64,000 bases of DNA. It comes from an uncultured Streptomyces sp. (GTDB taxonomy: Bacteria > Actinomycetota > Actinomycetes > Streptomycetales > Streptomycetaceae). Shown here one piece after another: positions 50,042-58,624 of this stretch. The number at the start of each line of letters is the position of its first letter. The stretch's first letter is position 1. The position numbers were made by a program, and so were the translations under genes. The notes below the pieces were generated by a model. The model did not search any database and was not told the DNA's origin. It saw only the letters and a program-made list of their open reading frames with translations. The stretch is taken from positions 148,601 through 212,600 of the forward strand of contig NZ_CANLBS010000014.1 of NCBI RefSeq assembly GCF_947488945.1, written 5' to 3'.

Positions 50042-52676
50042 GCTCCCCCTCGGCGAATGGGTCGACTCCGCGGTCGACTGGCTGCAGACCCACCTCGCCT
50101 GGCTCTTCGACGCCATCAGTTCGCTCGTCAGCGGCATGTTCGACGGCATAGCCGCCGTCCTGTCCGCCCCCGCTCCACTGCTCTTCGCGGGCATCGTCGC
50201 CGTCATCGCCTGGTGGCTGCGCGGCCTGATCGCGGGCCTGCTCGCCTTCGTGGGCTTCGCGCTCATCGACAGCGTCGAGCTGTGGGACGAGGCGATGGAC
50301 ACCCTCACCCTGGTCCTGGTCGCGACCATCGTGACCCTGGTCCTCGCGGTGCCGCTCGGCATCTGGGCCTCCCGCTCCAAGACCGTCAGCGCGGTGACCC
50401 GGCCGGTCCTCGACTTCATGCAGACCATGCCCGCCATGGTCTACCTGATCCCCGGCGTCATCTTCTTCGGCGTCGGCGTCGTCCCCGGCATCATCGCCAC
50501 CATCATCTTCGCGCTGCCCCCGGGCGTCCGGATGACCGAGCTCGGCATCCGCCAGGTCGACGGCGAACTGGTCGAGGCGGCCGAGGCGTTCGGCACCACC
50601 TCGCGCAACACCCTGCTGCGGGTGCAGCTGCCGCTCGCCCTGCCCACGATCATGGCCGGCATCAACCAGGTCATCATGCTGGGCCTGTCCATGGTGGTCA
50701 TCGCCGGCATGGTCGGCGGCGGCGGCCTCGGCGGCTCGGTCTACCGTGCCATCGGCAACGTCGACGTCGGTCTCGGCTTCGAGGCGGGCATCTCCATCGT
50801 CATCCTCGCCATGTACCTGGACCGCATGACGAGCGCGCTCGGCCGCGAGGTCTCCCCCCTCGGCCGCCGCGCGATCGCCAAGGCCCAGTCCATGGCGGGC
50901 GGGCTGAGGATCTGGAACTACCGCCCCCAGGGCGTCGTCGCCCTGGCCGGCGTGGTCGTCCTCGCCCTCGTCGCGGGCGGCATGGGCGTCTTCGGCGGGT
51001 CGGACCCCGCCGACAGCGACTCCGCCTCCGGCGGCGTGGGCAAGGGAAAGAAGATCAGCATCGGCTACATCCCCTGGGACGAGGGCATCGCCTCCACGTT
51101 CCTGTGGAAGGAGCTGCTGGAGCGCCAGGGCTTCGAGGTCGACGTCAAGCAGTACGAGGCAGGCGCCCTGTACACCGGCATGGCCAACGGCCAGATCGAC
51201 TTCGAGACCGACTCCTGGCTGCCCGTCACCCACGCCAACTACTGGAACAAGTACAAGGACAAGCTGGAGGACATGGGGTCCTGGTACGGCCCCACCTCCC
51301 TCGAACTCGCCGTCCCCGCGTACATGAAGGACGTCAAGACCCTCGACGACCTCAAGGGCAGGGGCAAGGAGTTCGACGGCCGCATCGTCGGCATCGAGCC
51401 CAGCGCCGGCGAGTCCGCGCTGCTCAAGGAGAAGATCCTGCCGGGCTACGGCCTGGACGAGGAGTACAAGGTCGTCGACGGCTCCACGCCGTCCATGCTG
51501 GCCGAGCTCAAGCGCGCGTACGCCAAGAAGGAACCGATCGTCGTCCCGCTGTGGTCGCCGCACTGGGCGTACAACGAGTTCGACCTCACCAAGCTCGAGG
51601 ACACCAAGAAGCTGTGGGGCCAGGGCGACGGCATTCACACCCTGACCCGTAAGGGCTTCGCCGCACAGAACCCCGAGGTCGGCTCCTGGCTCAAGAACTT
51701 CAAGATGACCGAGAAGCAGCTCACCAGCCTTGAGGCCGAGATCCAGAAGTCGGGCTCGGGCAAGGAGCAGGACGCCGTCCGCACCTGGCTGGACGCCAAC
51801 GAGGGTGTCGCCGACCGGTGGACCCCGGCCGAAGGGGGCGGCTCCAAGACCGCCGCGGCCAAGCCGGTCAACGGCCGGGACGAGCGCGAGCGCACCCTGA
51901 ACGTCGCCTGGTTCCCCTGGGAGGAGGACATCGCCGCCACGTACCTGTGGAAGGCCGTCCTGGAGGACCGCGGCTACAAGATCAACCTCAAGCAGTTCGA
52001 GGTGGGCCCGATGTACGCCGCGATGTCCCGCGGCCAGATCGACGTCCAGTTCGACGGCTGGCTGCCGTACACCCAGAAGAACTACTGGGCGAAGTACCGG
52101 AACCAGCTCACCGACCTCGGCTCGTGGTACGGCCCCACCTCGATCGAGCTCGCCGTCCCCGACTACGTGAAGGACGTCACGTCCCTCGCCGACCTCAAGG
52201 GCAAGGGCAAGGAGTTCGACGGCCGGATCGTCGGCATCGAGCCCGGCACCGCCACCATGGAGAACCTGAAGAACCAGGTCCTCCCGGCGTACGGCCTCAG
52301 CGACGAGTACGAGGTCGTCGACTCCTCCACGCCCGGCATGCTCGCCGAGCTGAAGCGGGCCTACGCGAAGAAGGAGCCGATCGCGGTCGTGCTCTGGACC
52401 CCGCACTGGGCGTACAACGAGTACAAGCTCACCAAGCTCGCCGACCCGAAGAAGGGCTTCGGCACCGGCGACGAGCTGCACACCATCGCCAACAAGGCCT
52501 TCCCGAAGACCTACCCCCAGCTCACCGAGTGGTTCAAGAACTTCAAGCTCAGTGAGGAACAGCTCGCCGGCCTGGAGAACGAGATCCAGCGGCTGGGCAC
52601 GGGCCACGAGGAGGAAGCGGTCCGGTCCTGGATGGACGACCATCCCGCGATAGCGGACCAGATGGCTCCGGTGTAA
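50034..52676 (+). CDS. Glycine betaine ABC permease fused to two tandem substrate-binding domains
   Basis: 880 residues, GTG start. Residues about 40-300 are a ProW-type permease with the EAA loop (VEAAEAFGTTSRNTLLRVQLPLALP). After a linker helix come two homologous OpuAC-type binding domains, about 340-600 and 620-878, which share motifs such as GSWYGPTS, KEFDGRIVGIEP, LAELKRAYAKKEPI and PHWAYNE. Each has aromatic-cage candidates (PWDEGI/PWEEDI, SWLP/GWLP, PHWAYNE). With ProV it forms an osmoprotectant importer. Fusion to one binding domain is known in OpuA; two in tandem raise the number of receptors per complex. Confidence 0.94.
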   Translation: MFRLPLGEWVDSAVDWLQTHLAWLFDAISSLVSGMFDGIAAVLSAPAPLLFAGIVAVIAWWLRGLIAGLLAFVGFALIDSVELWDEAMDTLTLVLVATIVTLVLAVPLGIWASRSKTVSAVTRPVLDFMQTMPAMVYLIPGVIFFGVGVVPGIIATIIFALPPGVRMTELGIRQVDGELVEAAEAFGTTSRNTLLRVQLPLALPTIMAGINQVIMLGLSMVVIAGMVGGGGLGGSVYRAIGNVDVGLGFEAGISIVILAMYLDRMTSALGREVSPLGRRAIAKAQSMAGGLRIWNYRPQGVVALAGVVVLALVAGGMGVFGGSDPADSDSASGGVGKGKKISIGYIPWDEGIASTFLWKELLERQGFEVDVKQYEAGALYTGMANGQIDFETDSWLPVTHANYWNKYKDKLEDMGSWYGPTSLELAVPAYMKDVKTLDDLKGRGKEFDGRIVGIEPSAGESALLKEKILPGYGLDEEYKVVDGSTPSMLAELKRAYAKKEPIVVPLWSPHWAYNEFDLTKLEDTKKLWGQGDGIHTLTRKGFAAQNPEVGSWLKNFKMTEKQLTSLEAEIQKSGSGKEQDAVRTWLDANEGVADRWTPAEGGGSKTAAAKPVNGRDERERTLNVAWFPWEEDIAATYLWKAVLEDRGYKINLKQFEVGPMYAAMSRGQIDVQFDGWLPYTQKNYWAKYRNQLTDLGSWYGPTSIELAVPDYVKDVTSLADLKGKGKEFDGRIVGIEPGTATMENLKNQVLPAYGLSDEYEVVDSSTPGMLAELKRAYAKKEPIAVVLWTPHWAYNEYKLTKLADPKKGFGTGDELHTIANKAFPKTYPQLTEWFKNFKLSEEQLAGLENEIQRLGTGHEEEAVRSWMDDHPAIADQMAPV

Positions 52677-52705
52677 CCTCCCCGGACAGCATCACCGCAG
52701 GTCAG

Positions 52706-52737
52706 AGGTGGCCCCCGCCGAACGGCGAGGGCCACCT
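52706..52737 (+). terminator. Terminator of the betaine transporter operon
   Basis: AGGTGGCCCCCGCCG (52706-52720) pairs with 52723-52737 with one mismatch and an AA loop, 29 bases after the stop. Confidence 0.8.
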
Positions 52738-52846
52738 GCCCGTGTCCGCGTCCGTGTCCGGGGGTGTCGCCGGCCGACCGTCCCGCGCAATCATGTGCGG
52801 AACGCGCCGCCAACCGGGAGGATGGCCGGGCGGGAGGGAGTCGAAC

Positions 52847-53392
52847 ATGGACGAGAAGGAAGCACTACGGGTGGGCGCCGCGGTCCGCCGCCGCCGCCGC
52901 ACCCTCGGGCTGACGCTGGCCGCCGTCGCCGCGCGCAGCGGCCTGTCCGTGCCCTTCCTCAGCCAGATCGAGAACGAACGGGCCCGGCCCAGCTCCCGCT
53001 CCCTGGACCGGGTGGCCGACGCCCTGGAGACCACCACAGCCCGCCTCCGCGAGGCCGCGGACTCCGCCCGCGCCGTGGACGTGGTGCGGGCCGGCACCGG
53101 CGACGGCGTCCGCCGTGTCGTCCAGGGGCGCCACCAGCTCAGCGCCCTGGAGTTCTCCGGCGAGCCCGACCTCGGCCAGGAGTTCCAGCACCGCAACGAC
53201 GAACTGATGTACGTCGTCGCGGGCGCCGTCGACGTCGAGGCGGAGGGCCAGGCCTACCGCCTCGGCGCGGGCGACACCCTCTTCCTCTCCGGCGGCGTCC
53301 GGCACCGCTGGCGGGCCACCGTGCCCGCCACCCGGCTCCTGGTCGTCCAGGTCTCCGAGCACATCGACGCCACCAACGACCCACGGCGCTGA
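52847..53392 (+). CDS. XRE-family regulator with C-terminal cupin domain
   Basis: 181 residues from ATG 52847 after GGAGGGAG. The helix-turn-helix covers residues about 8-62 (RVGAAVRRRRRTLGLTLAAVAARSGLSVPFLSQIENERARPSSRSL in order) and the cupin about 100-170 (HRNDELMYVVAGAVDVEAEGQAYRLGAGDTLFLSGGVRHRW with the metal-type His residues). SutR/PuuR-like members sense small metabolites. The target is unknown; it follows the betaine operon but is separated by a terminator. Confidence 0.92.
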   Translation: MDEKEALRVGAAVRRRRRTLGLTLAAVAARSGLSVPFLSQIENERARPSSRSLDRVADALETTTARLREAADSARAVDVVRAGTGDGVRRVVQGRHQLSALEFSGEPDLGQEFQHRNDELMYVVAGAVDVEAEGQAYRLGAGDTLFLSGGVRHRWRATVPATRLLVVQVSEHIDATNDPRR

Positions 53393-53411
53393 ACGGCGGC
53401 CGGCCGACCGC

Positions 53412-53867
53412 CTACGCGGACGCGCAGAACTCGTTGCCCTCCGGGTCCCGCATGACCCACCAGTGGCCGGCCGGACCCTGATCGACCTCCCGGAGCCTGG
53501 TGGCGCCGATGCCCTCCAGCCGCGACACCAGGGCTTCCAGCCCCTCGGGGCCGCCGTGCACGTCGACGTGCAGGCGGTTCTTGACGGTCTTGGCCTCCGG
53601 CACCTGCTGGAAGAGCAGGCGGCGGCCCGCGCCGACGCCACTGACCTCGTCGTACGGGTCGTCGGGGTGCCGGATCGCCGCCAGCCCGCGGAAGTGCTTG
53701 CGGCCCCGGTGTTCGGCGACCGCCTCCTCGGGGAGCTGCCCGGCGGCCAACAGCCGCGCGACGAGGGCGCCCGGGTCCTCCACCTCGTAGCCGAGGGCCT
53801 CGGCCCAGAAGTCGGCGAGGGCGGCCGCGTCCGTGCTGTCGATGACGAGTTTCCAGTGCAGAGCCAT
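53412..53867 (-). CDS. VOC (glyoxalase/dioxygenase-fold) family protein
   Basis: 151 residues from ATG 53867. The beginning LHWKLVIDSTDAAALADFWAEALGY is the typical first strand-helix of a glyoxalase-like domain, with the second half starting KTVKNRLHVDVHGG and ending WWVMRDPEGNEFCAS. Such stand-alone domains include antibiotic-resistance and lyase enzymes but most are uncharacterised. The catalytic metal ligands are not complete, so this may be a non-enzymatic member. Convergent with the XRE regulator. Confidence 0.85.
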   Translation of the reverse strand: MALHWKLVIDSTDAAALADFWAEALGYEVEDPGALVARLLAAGQLPEEAVAEHRGRKHFRGLAAIRHPDDPYDEVSGVGAGRRLLFQQVPEAKTVKNRLHVDVHGGPEGLEALVSRLEGIGATRLREVDQGPAGHWWVMRDPEGNEFCASA

Positions 53868-53933
53868 GGCACCACTGTCCCCCGGCACGGCCCGGCACGA
53901 ACCCTCCCGCGCTCCCTGCACGTACCGGCCCGT

Positions 53934-55082
53934 TCAGCCGGCCGCCGCGACCGGCGCCGGCGGAGCCGGCAGCGTCCCGGCCAGCAGGCCGCGTACCGTA
54001 CGCGCACCGGTCACCGCCCACGCGGCGAGCAGCAGCGCGTACAGCGCGACCGCGACCCAGGTGAAGGCGTCCAGACCCGTGTGGCGGGCCAGGCCCGAGG
54101 CGCCCGTGACGCACGTGCCGACCGGAAAGGTGAACCCCCACCACGTCATCGAGAACGGCATCCCGTCGACGGCCGCCCGCACCACCAGCGCCGTCGCCAG
54201 CGCCAGCCACAGCAGCGCGAAGCCCGTCACCGGCACCCCGTACAGCACCGCCGCCGCCCCGAAGGCGGAGGCGTACGGCGGGCCCACCGCGCCCGGCGCC
54301 ACGTCGGCCAGCGCGTTCACCGCCGTCACGGACTGGCCCAGCGGGCCGAGCACCAGGAAGAGCGTCGGAGTGAGGGCGAGCGGCAGCGGCCCGGTGTGCA
54401 CCAGCCGGGCGAAGACCAGCGGCAGCACCAGCGCCGTCGCCAGCAGCGACAAGCCGAACATGCCGTAGCAGGCCAGCAGCAGGGCCCCGCGCCCCTGCCC
54501 GGCGGGCAGCTCCGCCACCAGGAGCGGCCCGAGCGCCGCCGCCACCATGGGCGCGACCAGCGGCAGCAGCCACACCGGGGTGGCGGTGCCCGGCGCGGGA
54601 CGGTGACGGACGATCATCAGATACGGCACCACGACCGCCACCACCAGGCCGGTGAGGGCCCCGGCCGAGTACAGCACCGCGTCCGTCACCAGCGCCGCCC
54701 GCCGGCCCACCAGCGGAGCCCCGGCCGTCATCGAGGCGCCCCCCACGGCGAGCAGCGCCATCGACAGGCAGCCGTAGAACGGCGCGATCCCCGGATTCAG
54801 CAGATCGGCCCGCGCCTGCTCGCGGTGGTGGACCCAGTGCGCGCCCCGCGCCGTCAGCAGCACCAGCAGCAGGACCGCCGACAGCAGCCAGACGACGGCG
54901 CAGAAGGTGTCCAGACCCGGCACCCGGACCGGCAGCGCCGCCCCGGCGCCCGCCACGATCGCGGTGCCCATCACACTCGCGTACCACTGGGGCCCGAGGT
55001 GCCGCACGGCGGGGAACCGGGCTCCGGGGACACCGGGGGGAGCGTGCGGGGCGGGAATCGGCGGCGTGAGCAGGGTGGTCAT
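53934..55082 (-). CDS. Tellurite-resistance/dicarboxylate (TDT) family transporter
   Basis: 382 residues with about ten membrane helices. The opening FPAVRHLGPQWYASVMGTAIVAGAG and the later segment FSMTWWGFTFPVGTCVTGAS are typical of the TehA/MAE1/SLAC1 fold, which exports sulfite, malate or other small anions. ATG 55082 has CGAGGA upstream. It is divergent from a LysR regulator across a 70-bp gap with inverted repeats, a classical regulator-target pair. Substrate unknown. Confidence 0.9.
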   Translation of the reverse strand: MTTLLTPPIPAPHAPPGVPGARFPAVRHLGPQWYASVMGTAIVAGAGAALPVRVPGLDTFCAVVWLLSAVLLLVLLTARGAHWVHHREQARADLLNPGIAPFYGCLSMALLAVGGASMTAGAPLVGRRAALVTDAVLYSAGALTGLVVAVVVPYLMIVRHRPAPGTATPVWLLPLVAPMVAAALGPLLVAELPAGQGRGALLLACYGMFGLSLLATALVLPLVFARLVHTGPLPLALTPTLFLVLGPLGQSVTAVNALADVAPGAVGPPYASAFGAAAVLYGVPVTGFALLWLALATALVVRAAVDGMPFSMTWWGFTFPVGTCVTGASGLARHTGLDAFTWVAVALYALLLAAWAVTGARTVRGLLAGTLPAPPAPVAAAG

Positions 55083-55130
55083 GAGCCGATCCTCGGACCA
55101 TCGGCCCGCCCCGGCCAGGAGCATCCGGCC

Positions 55131-55156
55131 TATGAGGTCATAAGCTGACGTTATGA
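55131..55156. promoter_or_regulatory. LysR operator region between divergent genes
   Basis: TATGA-GG-TCATA (55131-55142) and TCATAA-N7-TTATGA (55138-55156) are overlapping inverted repeats; the second spans the LysR start codon at 55153. TAAGCT (55141-55146) ends six bases before that ATG, so the LysR mRNA is probably leaderless and autoregulated. Confidence 0.6.
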
Positions 55157-56073
55157 CCGGCGCTTCCCGCGTTCCGCTCGCCCACCGGGTCCCCGACCTC
55201 GGCTCCCTGGAACTGCTGCTGTCCGTCGCCCGGCACGGCAGCCTCGGCCGGGCCGCCCGCGACCTCGGCATCAGCCAGCCCGCCGCCTCCGGACGCATCC
55301 GTTCCATGGAACGGCACCTCGGAGTGGCCCTGCTGGACCGCTCGCCCCGCGGCTCCCGGCTCACCGACGCCGGCGCCCTCGTCACCGACTGGGCACGCCG
55401 CGTCGTCGAGGCGGCCGAGGTCTTCGACGCGGGGGCCCAGGCACTGCGGGACCGGCGGGACTCCCGACTGCGGGTCGCCGCCAGCATGACCATCGCCGAA
55501 TACCTGCTGCCCGGCTGGCTCATCGCCCTGCGCACCGCCCGGCCCGACACCGCCGTCTCCCTGTTCGCCGGCAACTCCGCCGAGGTGGCCCGCCGGCTGC
55601 TCGCCCACGAGGCCGACCTCGGCTTCGTGGAAGGACTCCGCACCCCGGACGGCCTGGACGGCGCCGTCGTCGGCCACGACCGGCTGGTGGTGGCGGTCGC
55701 CCCCGTCCACCCGTGGGCCCGCCGCTCCGCACTGACCCTGCCCGAACTGGCCATGACCCCGCTCATCCTGCGCGAACGCGGCTCCGGCACCCGCCAGGTG
55801 CTGGACGCCGCCCTCGCCGCCCACGGCGGCCTCGCCCCGCCCCTGCTGGAACTCTCCTCCACCACCGCGGTGAAGGGCGCCGCCGGGAGCGGAGCCGGAC
55901 CCTGCGTCCTCAGCGAACTGGCGCTCGGCGAGGAACTCTCCGCCCGCCGCCTGGTCGCCGTCCCGGTGGCCGGCGTACGGCTGCGCCGCCACCTGCGCGC
56001 CGTCTGGCCCGCCGGCCGGCGCCCCACCGGCCCCGCGCGCGACCTGCTGGGACTCACCGGCGGCGGGGTGTAG
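55153..56073 (+). CDS. LysR-family transcriptional regulator
   Basis: 306 residues. The N-terminal winged helix is LGSLELLLSVARHGSLGRAARDLGISQPAASGRIRSMERHLGVALLDRSPRG when read in order (residues 16-70), followed by a two-lobed effector domain (RLRVAASMTIAEYLLPGWL, ADLGFVEG, LILRERGSGTRQVLDAAL). The RERGSGTR segment is typical of CysB/CbbR-like regulators that sense small anions. It probably controls the divergent TDT transporter. Confidence 0.93.
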   Translation: MTGASRVPLAHRVPDLGSLELLLSVARHGSLGRAARDLGISQPAASGRIRSMERHLGVALLDRSPRGSRLTDAGALVTDWARRVVEAAEVFDAGAQALRDRRDSRLRVAASMTIAEYLLPGWLIALRTARPDTAVSLFAGNSAEVARRLLAHEADLGFVEGLRTPDGLDGAVVGHDRLVVAVAPVHPWARRSALTLPELAMTPLILRERGSGTRQVLDAALAAHGGLAPPLLELSSTTAVKGAAGSGAGPCVLSELALGEELSARRLVAVPVAGVRLRRHLRAVWPAGRRPTGPARDLLGLTGGGV

Positions 56074-56079
56074 CCGGGG

Positions 56080-56934
56080 TCAGCGCCCGCCCGCCGGCAA
56101 CTCCCCGCCGGCCGGACCCCCGGCCACCCCCGGCTCCCCCTCCGGCGTCCCGCCCTCCAGCGCCACCCCCGACACCCCCAGCCGCAACGACCGCTCCAGC
56201 AGCGAGGCCAGGACACGCGCCGCCGCCCCATGACCCAGCCCGGCCGGCGGATGGATGTTGGAGACGCAGTTGCGCTCGGCGTCGCTCCGCCCCGGCCGCG
56301 GCCCGTACGTCAGATAGGCGCCCAGGCTGTCCGCCGCGCTCAGCCCCGGCCGCTCGCCGATCAGCACCAGCACCAGCCGCGCCCCGAGCAACGCGCCGAT
56401 CTCGTCGCCGAGGGCCACCCGCGCCTGCGACGCCAGCACCACCGGCACCCCCGGCCCACCGTCCCCGAGCGACGGATCCACCGCGCCCAGCAGCGGCCAC
56501 AGCTCCTCCAGCAGCGGCAGCGCGTGCCGGTGCACCGCCGTCGCCGACAGCCCGTCCGCCACGACGATCACCAGCGCGCCGCCCTCCGGCCCGTCCAGGC
56601 CCTCACGCCCTTCCAGCCGCTCCGCGTCCCGCGGATCCAGCCGCCGCCCCAGGTCCGGGCGGCGCAGATACACCCCGCGGTCGGCCGCCGCACTGCGCAC
56701 CTCCACCACCGGACGCCCCGCCAGCCCCGCCCGGAGCGCGGCGAAGTCCACCGGCTGATGCACCGCGTCCCGCGCCTGCGCGTGCGCCAGCTGGAAGTCC
56801 AGCACGTGCCGCAGCGGCAGCGCGTGCCCCGTCCGCCCGAGCCCCACCCGCGCCGGGGTGTGCCGGCGCAACGGCCCCCACGGGTCCGGCGCCGCCCCGG
56901 ACCCCTCCGCCACGGCGCCGTCGTCCCCGGCCAT
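56080..56934 (-). CDS. eutC: Ethanolamine ammonia-lyase small subunit
   Basis: 284 residues. EutC and EutB make the adenosylcobalamin-dependent lyase that converts ethanolamine to acetaldehyde and ammonia. Recognisable segments are TPARVGLGRTGHALPLRHVLDFQLAHAQARDAVH, VVADGLSATAVHRHALPLLEEL and the B12-proximal LIGERPGLSAADSLGAYLTYGPRPG, ERNCVSNIHPPAGLG. ATG 56934 overlaps the eutB stop (ATGA). No Eut microcompartment genes accompany it, the simple form seen in soil actinobacteria. Confidence 0.95.
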   Translation of the reverse strand: MAGDDGAVAEGSGAAPDPWGPLRRHTPARVGLGRTGHALPLRHVLDFQLAHAQARDAVHQPVDFAALRAGLAGRPVVEVRSAAADRGVYLRRPDLGRRLDPRDAERLEGREGLDGPEGGALVIVVADGLSATAVHRHALPLLEELWPLLGAVDPSLGDGGPGVPVVLASQARVALGDEIGALLGARLVLVLIGERPGLSAADSLGAYLTYGPRPGRSDAERNCVSNIHPPAGLGHGAAARVLASLLERSLRLGVSGVALEGGTPEGEPGVAGGPAGGELPAGGR

Positions 56935-58331
56935 CAGCGCCCCTCCGTCAAGGCGGCCAGCCCCGCCATCAGCGGACTCCGGGGCAGTGGCGCCACCGTG
57001 CGGCCCTCGGCGTCGAACATGCCCATCCGCGCCATCCACTCCTCGAACTCCGGCGCCGGCCGCAGCCCCAGCGCCGACCGTACGTACAACGCGTCGTGGA
57101 ACGAGGTCGACTGGTAGTTCAGCATCACGTCGTCCGACCCCGGCACCCCCATCACGAAGGTGCAGCCCGCCACGCCCAGCAGCGTCAGCAGACTGTCCAT
57201 GTCGTCCTGGTCGGCCTCGGCGTGGTTGGTGTAACAGACGTCCACCCCCATCGGCAGACCGAGCAGCTTCCCGCAGAAATGGTCCTCCAGCCCGGCCCGC
57301 ACGATCTGCTTGCCGTCGTAGAGGTACTCCGGACCGATGAACCCCACCACCGAGTTCACCAGCAACGGGCGGAACCGGCGCGCCACCGCGTAGGCACGCG
57401 CCTCCAGCGTCTGCTGGTCCACACCGTGATGGGCGCCGGAGGACAGCGCGCTGCCCTGACCCGTCTCGAAGTACATGACGTTGTCGCCCAGTTCGCCCCG
57501 GCCCAGCGACAGACCCGCCTCGTGCGCCTCGCCGAGCAGCGCCAGATCGACGCCGAACGCCCGGTTCGCCGCCTCGGTGCCCGCCACCGACTGGAAGACG
57601 AGATCGACCGGCGCGCCCCGCCCGATCGCCCGCAGCGTCTGGGTGACGTGCGTGAGCACGCAGGTCTGCGTCGGGATCGCGTACCGCTGCCGGACCTCGT
57701 CGGTCAGCCGCAGCAGGTCCGCCACGGCGGCCGGCGAGTCGGAGGCCGGATTGATGCCGATCACCGCGTCCCCGCAGCCGTACAGCAGCCCGTCCAGGAT
57801 CGAGGCGGCCACCCCGCGCGGATCGTCCGTCGGATGGTTCGGCTGGAGCCGCACCGACAGCCGGCCCGGCAGCCCGATCGTGTTGCGGAACCTGGTCACC
57901 ACCGTGCACGCGCGGGCCACCTGGATCAGGTCCTGGTTCCGCATCAGCTTGCTGACCGCCGCCGCCATCTCCGGCGTGACCCCCGGAGCCAGCGCGGCGA
58001 GCGCCTCGGTCGTCGCCGCGTACGACAGCAGCCAGTCGCGGAACCCGCCCACCGTCAGCGACGCCACCGGGGCGAACGCCTCCCGGTCGTGCGTGTCGAC
58101 GATGAGCCGGGTCACCTCGTCGTCCTCGTACGGCACCACGGGCTCTTCCAGGAACGCCCGCAGCGGCACGTCCGCCAGCACCCGGCGGGCCGCCACCCGC
58201 TCCGCGTCGCTGTCGGCCGCCACCCCCGCCAGTTCGTCGCCGGACCGCGCCGGGCCCGCCTTGGCCAGCACGGACCGCAGACCGTCGAACCGGAACCCGG
58301 CGGGCCCCACCGAGGCCGTGTAACGCGTCAT
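56934..58331 (-). CDS. eutB: Ethanolamine ammonia-lyase large subunit
   Basis: 465 residues. EutB is the catalytic TIM barrel that binds ethanolamine. Conserved segments are SKLMRNQDLIQVARACTVVTRFRNTIGLPG, LQPNHPTDDPRGVAASILDGLLYGCGDAVIGINPASDS, YFETGQGSALSSGAHHGVDQQTLEARAYA and CYTNHAEADQDDMDSLLTLLGVAGCTFVMGVPG, read in order. ATG 58331 is preceded by GAGGTGAGGGG. First gene of eutB-eutC; upstream is a repeat-containing gap. Confidence 0.96.
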   Translation of the reverse strand: MTRYTASVGPAGFRFDGLRSVLAKAGPARSGDELAGVAADSDAERVAARRVLADVPLRAFLEEPVVPYEDDEVTRLIVDTHDREAFAPVASLTVGGFRDWLLSYAATTEALAALAPGVTPEMAAAVSKLMRNQDLIQVARACTVVTRFRNTIGLPGRLSVRLQPNHPTDDPRGVAASILDGLLYGCGDAVIGINPASDSPAAVADLLRLTDEVRQRYAIPTQTCVLTHVTQTLRAIGRGAPVDLVFQSVAGTEAANRAFGVDLALLGEAHEAGLSLGRGELGDNVMYFETGQGSALSSGAHHGVDQQTLEARAYAVARRFRPLLVNSVVGFIGPEYLYDGKQIVRAGLEDHFCGKLLGLPMGVDVCYTNHAEADQDDMDSLLTLLGVAGCTFVMGVPGSDDVMLNYQSTSFHDALYVRSALGLRPAPEFEEWMARMGMFDAEGRTVAPLPRSPLMAGLAALTEGR

Positions 58332-58624
58332 CGAACCCGCCCCTCACCTCGTCGGCGCGACGTCGGCCCGTGCCTGCCGGACGCCGGAACCCGAGCCTGC
58401 CACACGGGCCGCGTACGCAGCGAGGGCGCGGCGACGGTGTCGTGTACGTACCGCAGGCACGGCGACGGGTGTCCGGCCACGACACCGCACGGCACCGCGC
58501 GGCACCGCGCGGCACCGCGCGGCACGGCGACGGGGGACGCGTACGCACGGCCGGCGGACACCGGCCGCACCGTCGGCGGACACCGGCCGGACCGCCGCGT
58601 CCGGTCACCGGAACCCGCGGCCCG
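58332..58624. other. Gene-free region upstream of eutB with short tandem repeats
   Basis: No convincing gene. GGCACCGCGC occurs three times in tandem (58491-58520) with a degenerate copy at 58481-58490 and a fourth partial copy after. A second pair of repeats, GGCGGACACCGGCCG, starts at about 58553 and 58574. The eutB promoter should lie in 58332-58440. Confidence 0.6.

Noticed and set aside
58328..58583. Small proteins encoded in the eutB upstream gap
   Set aside because: The open frames only translate the GC-rich tandem repeats, have no ribosome site and no recognisable domain.
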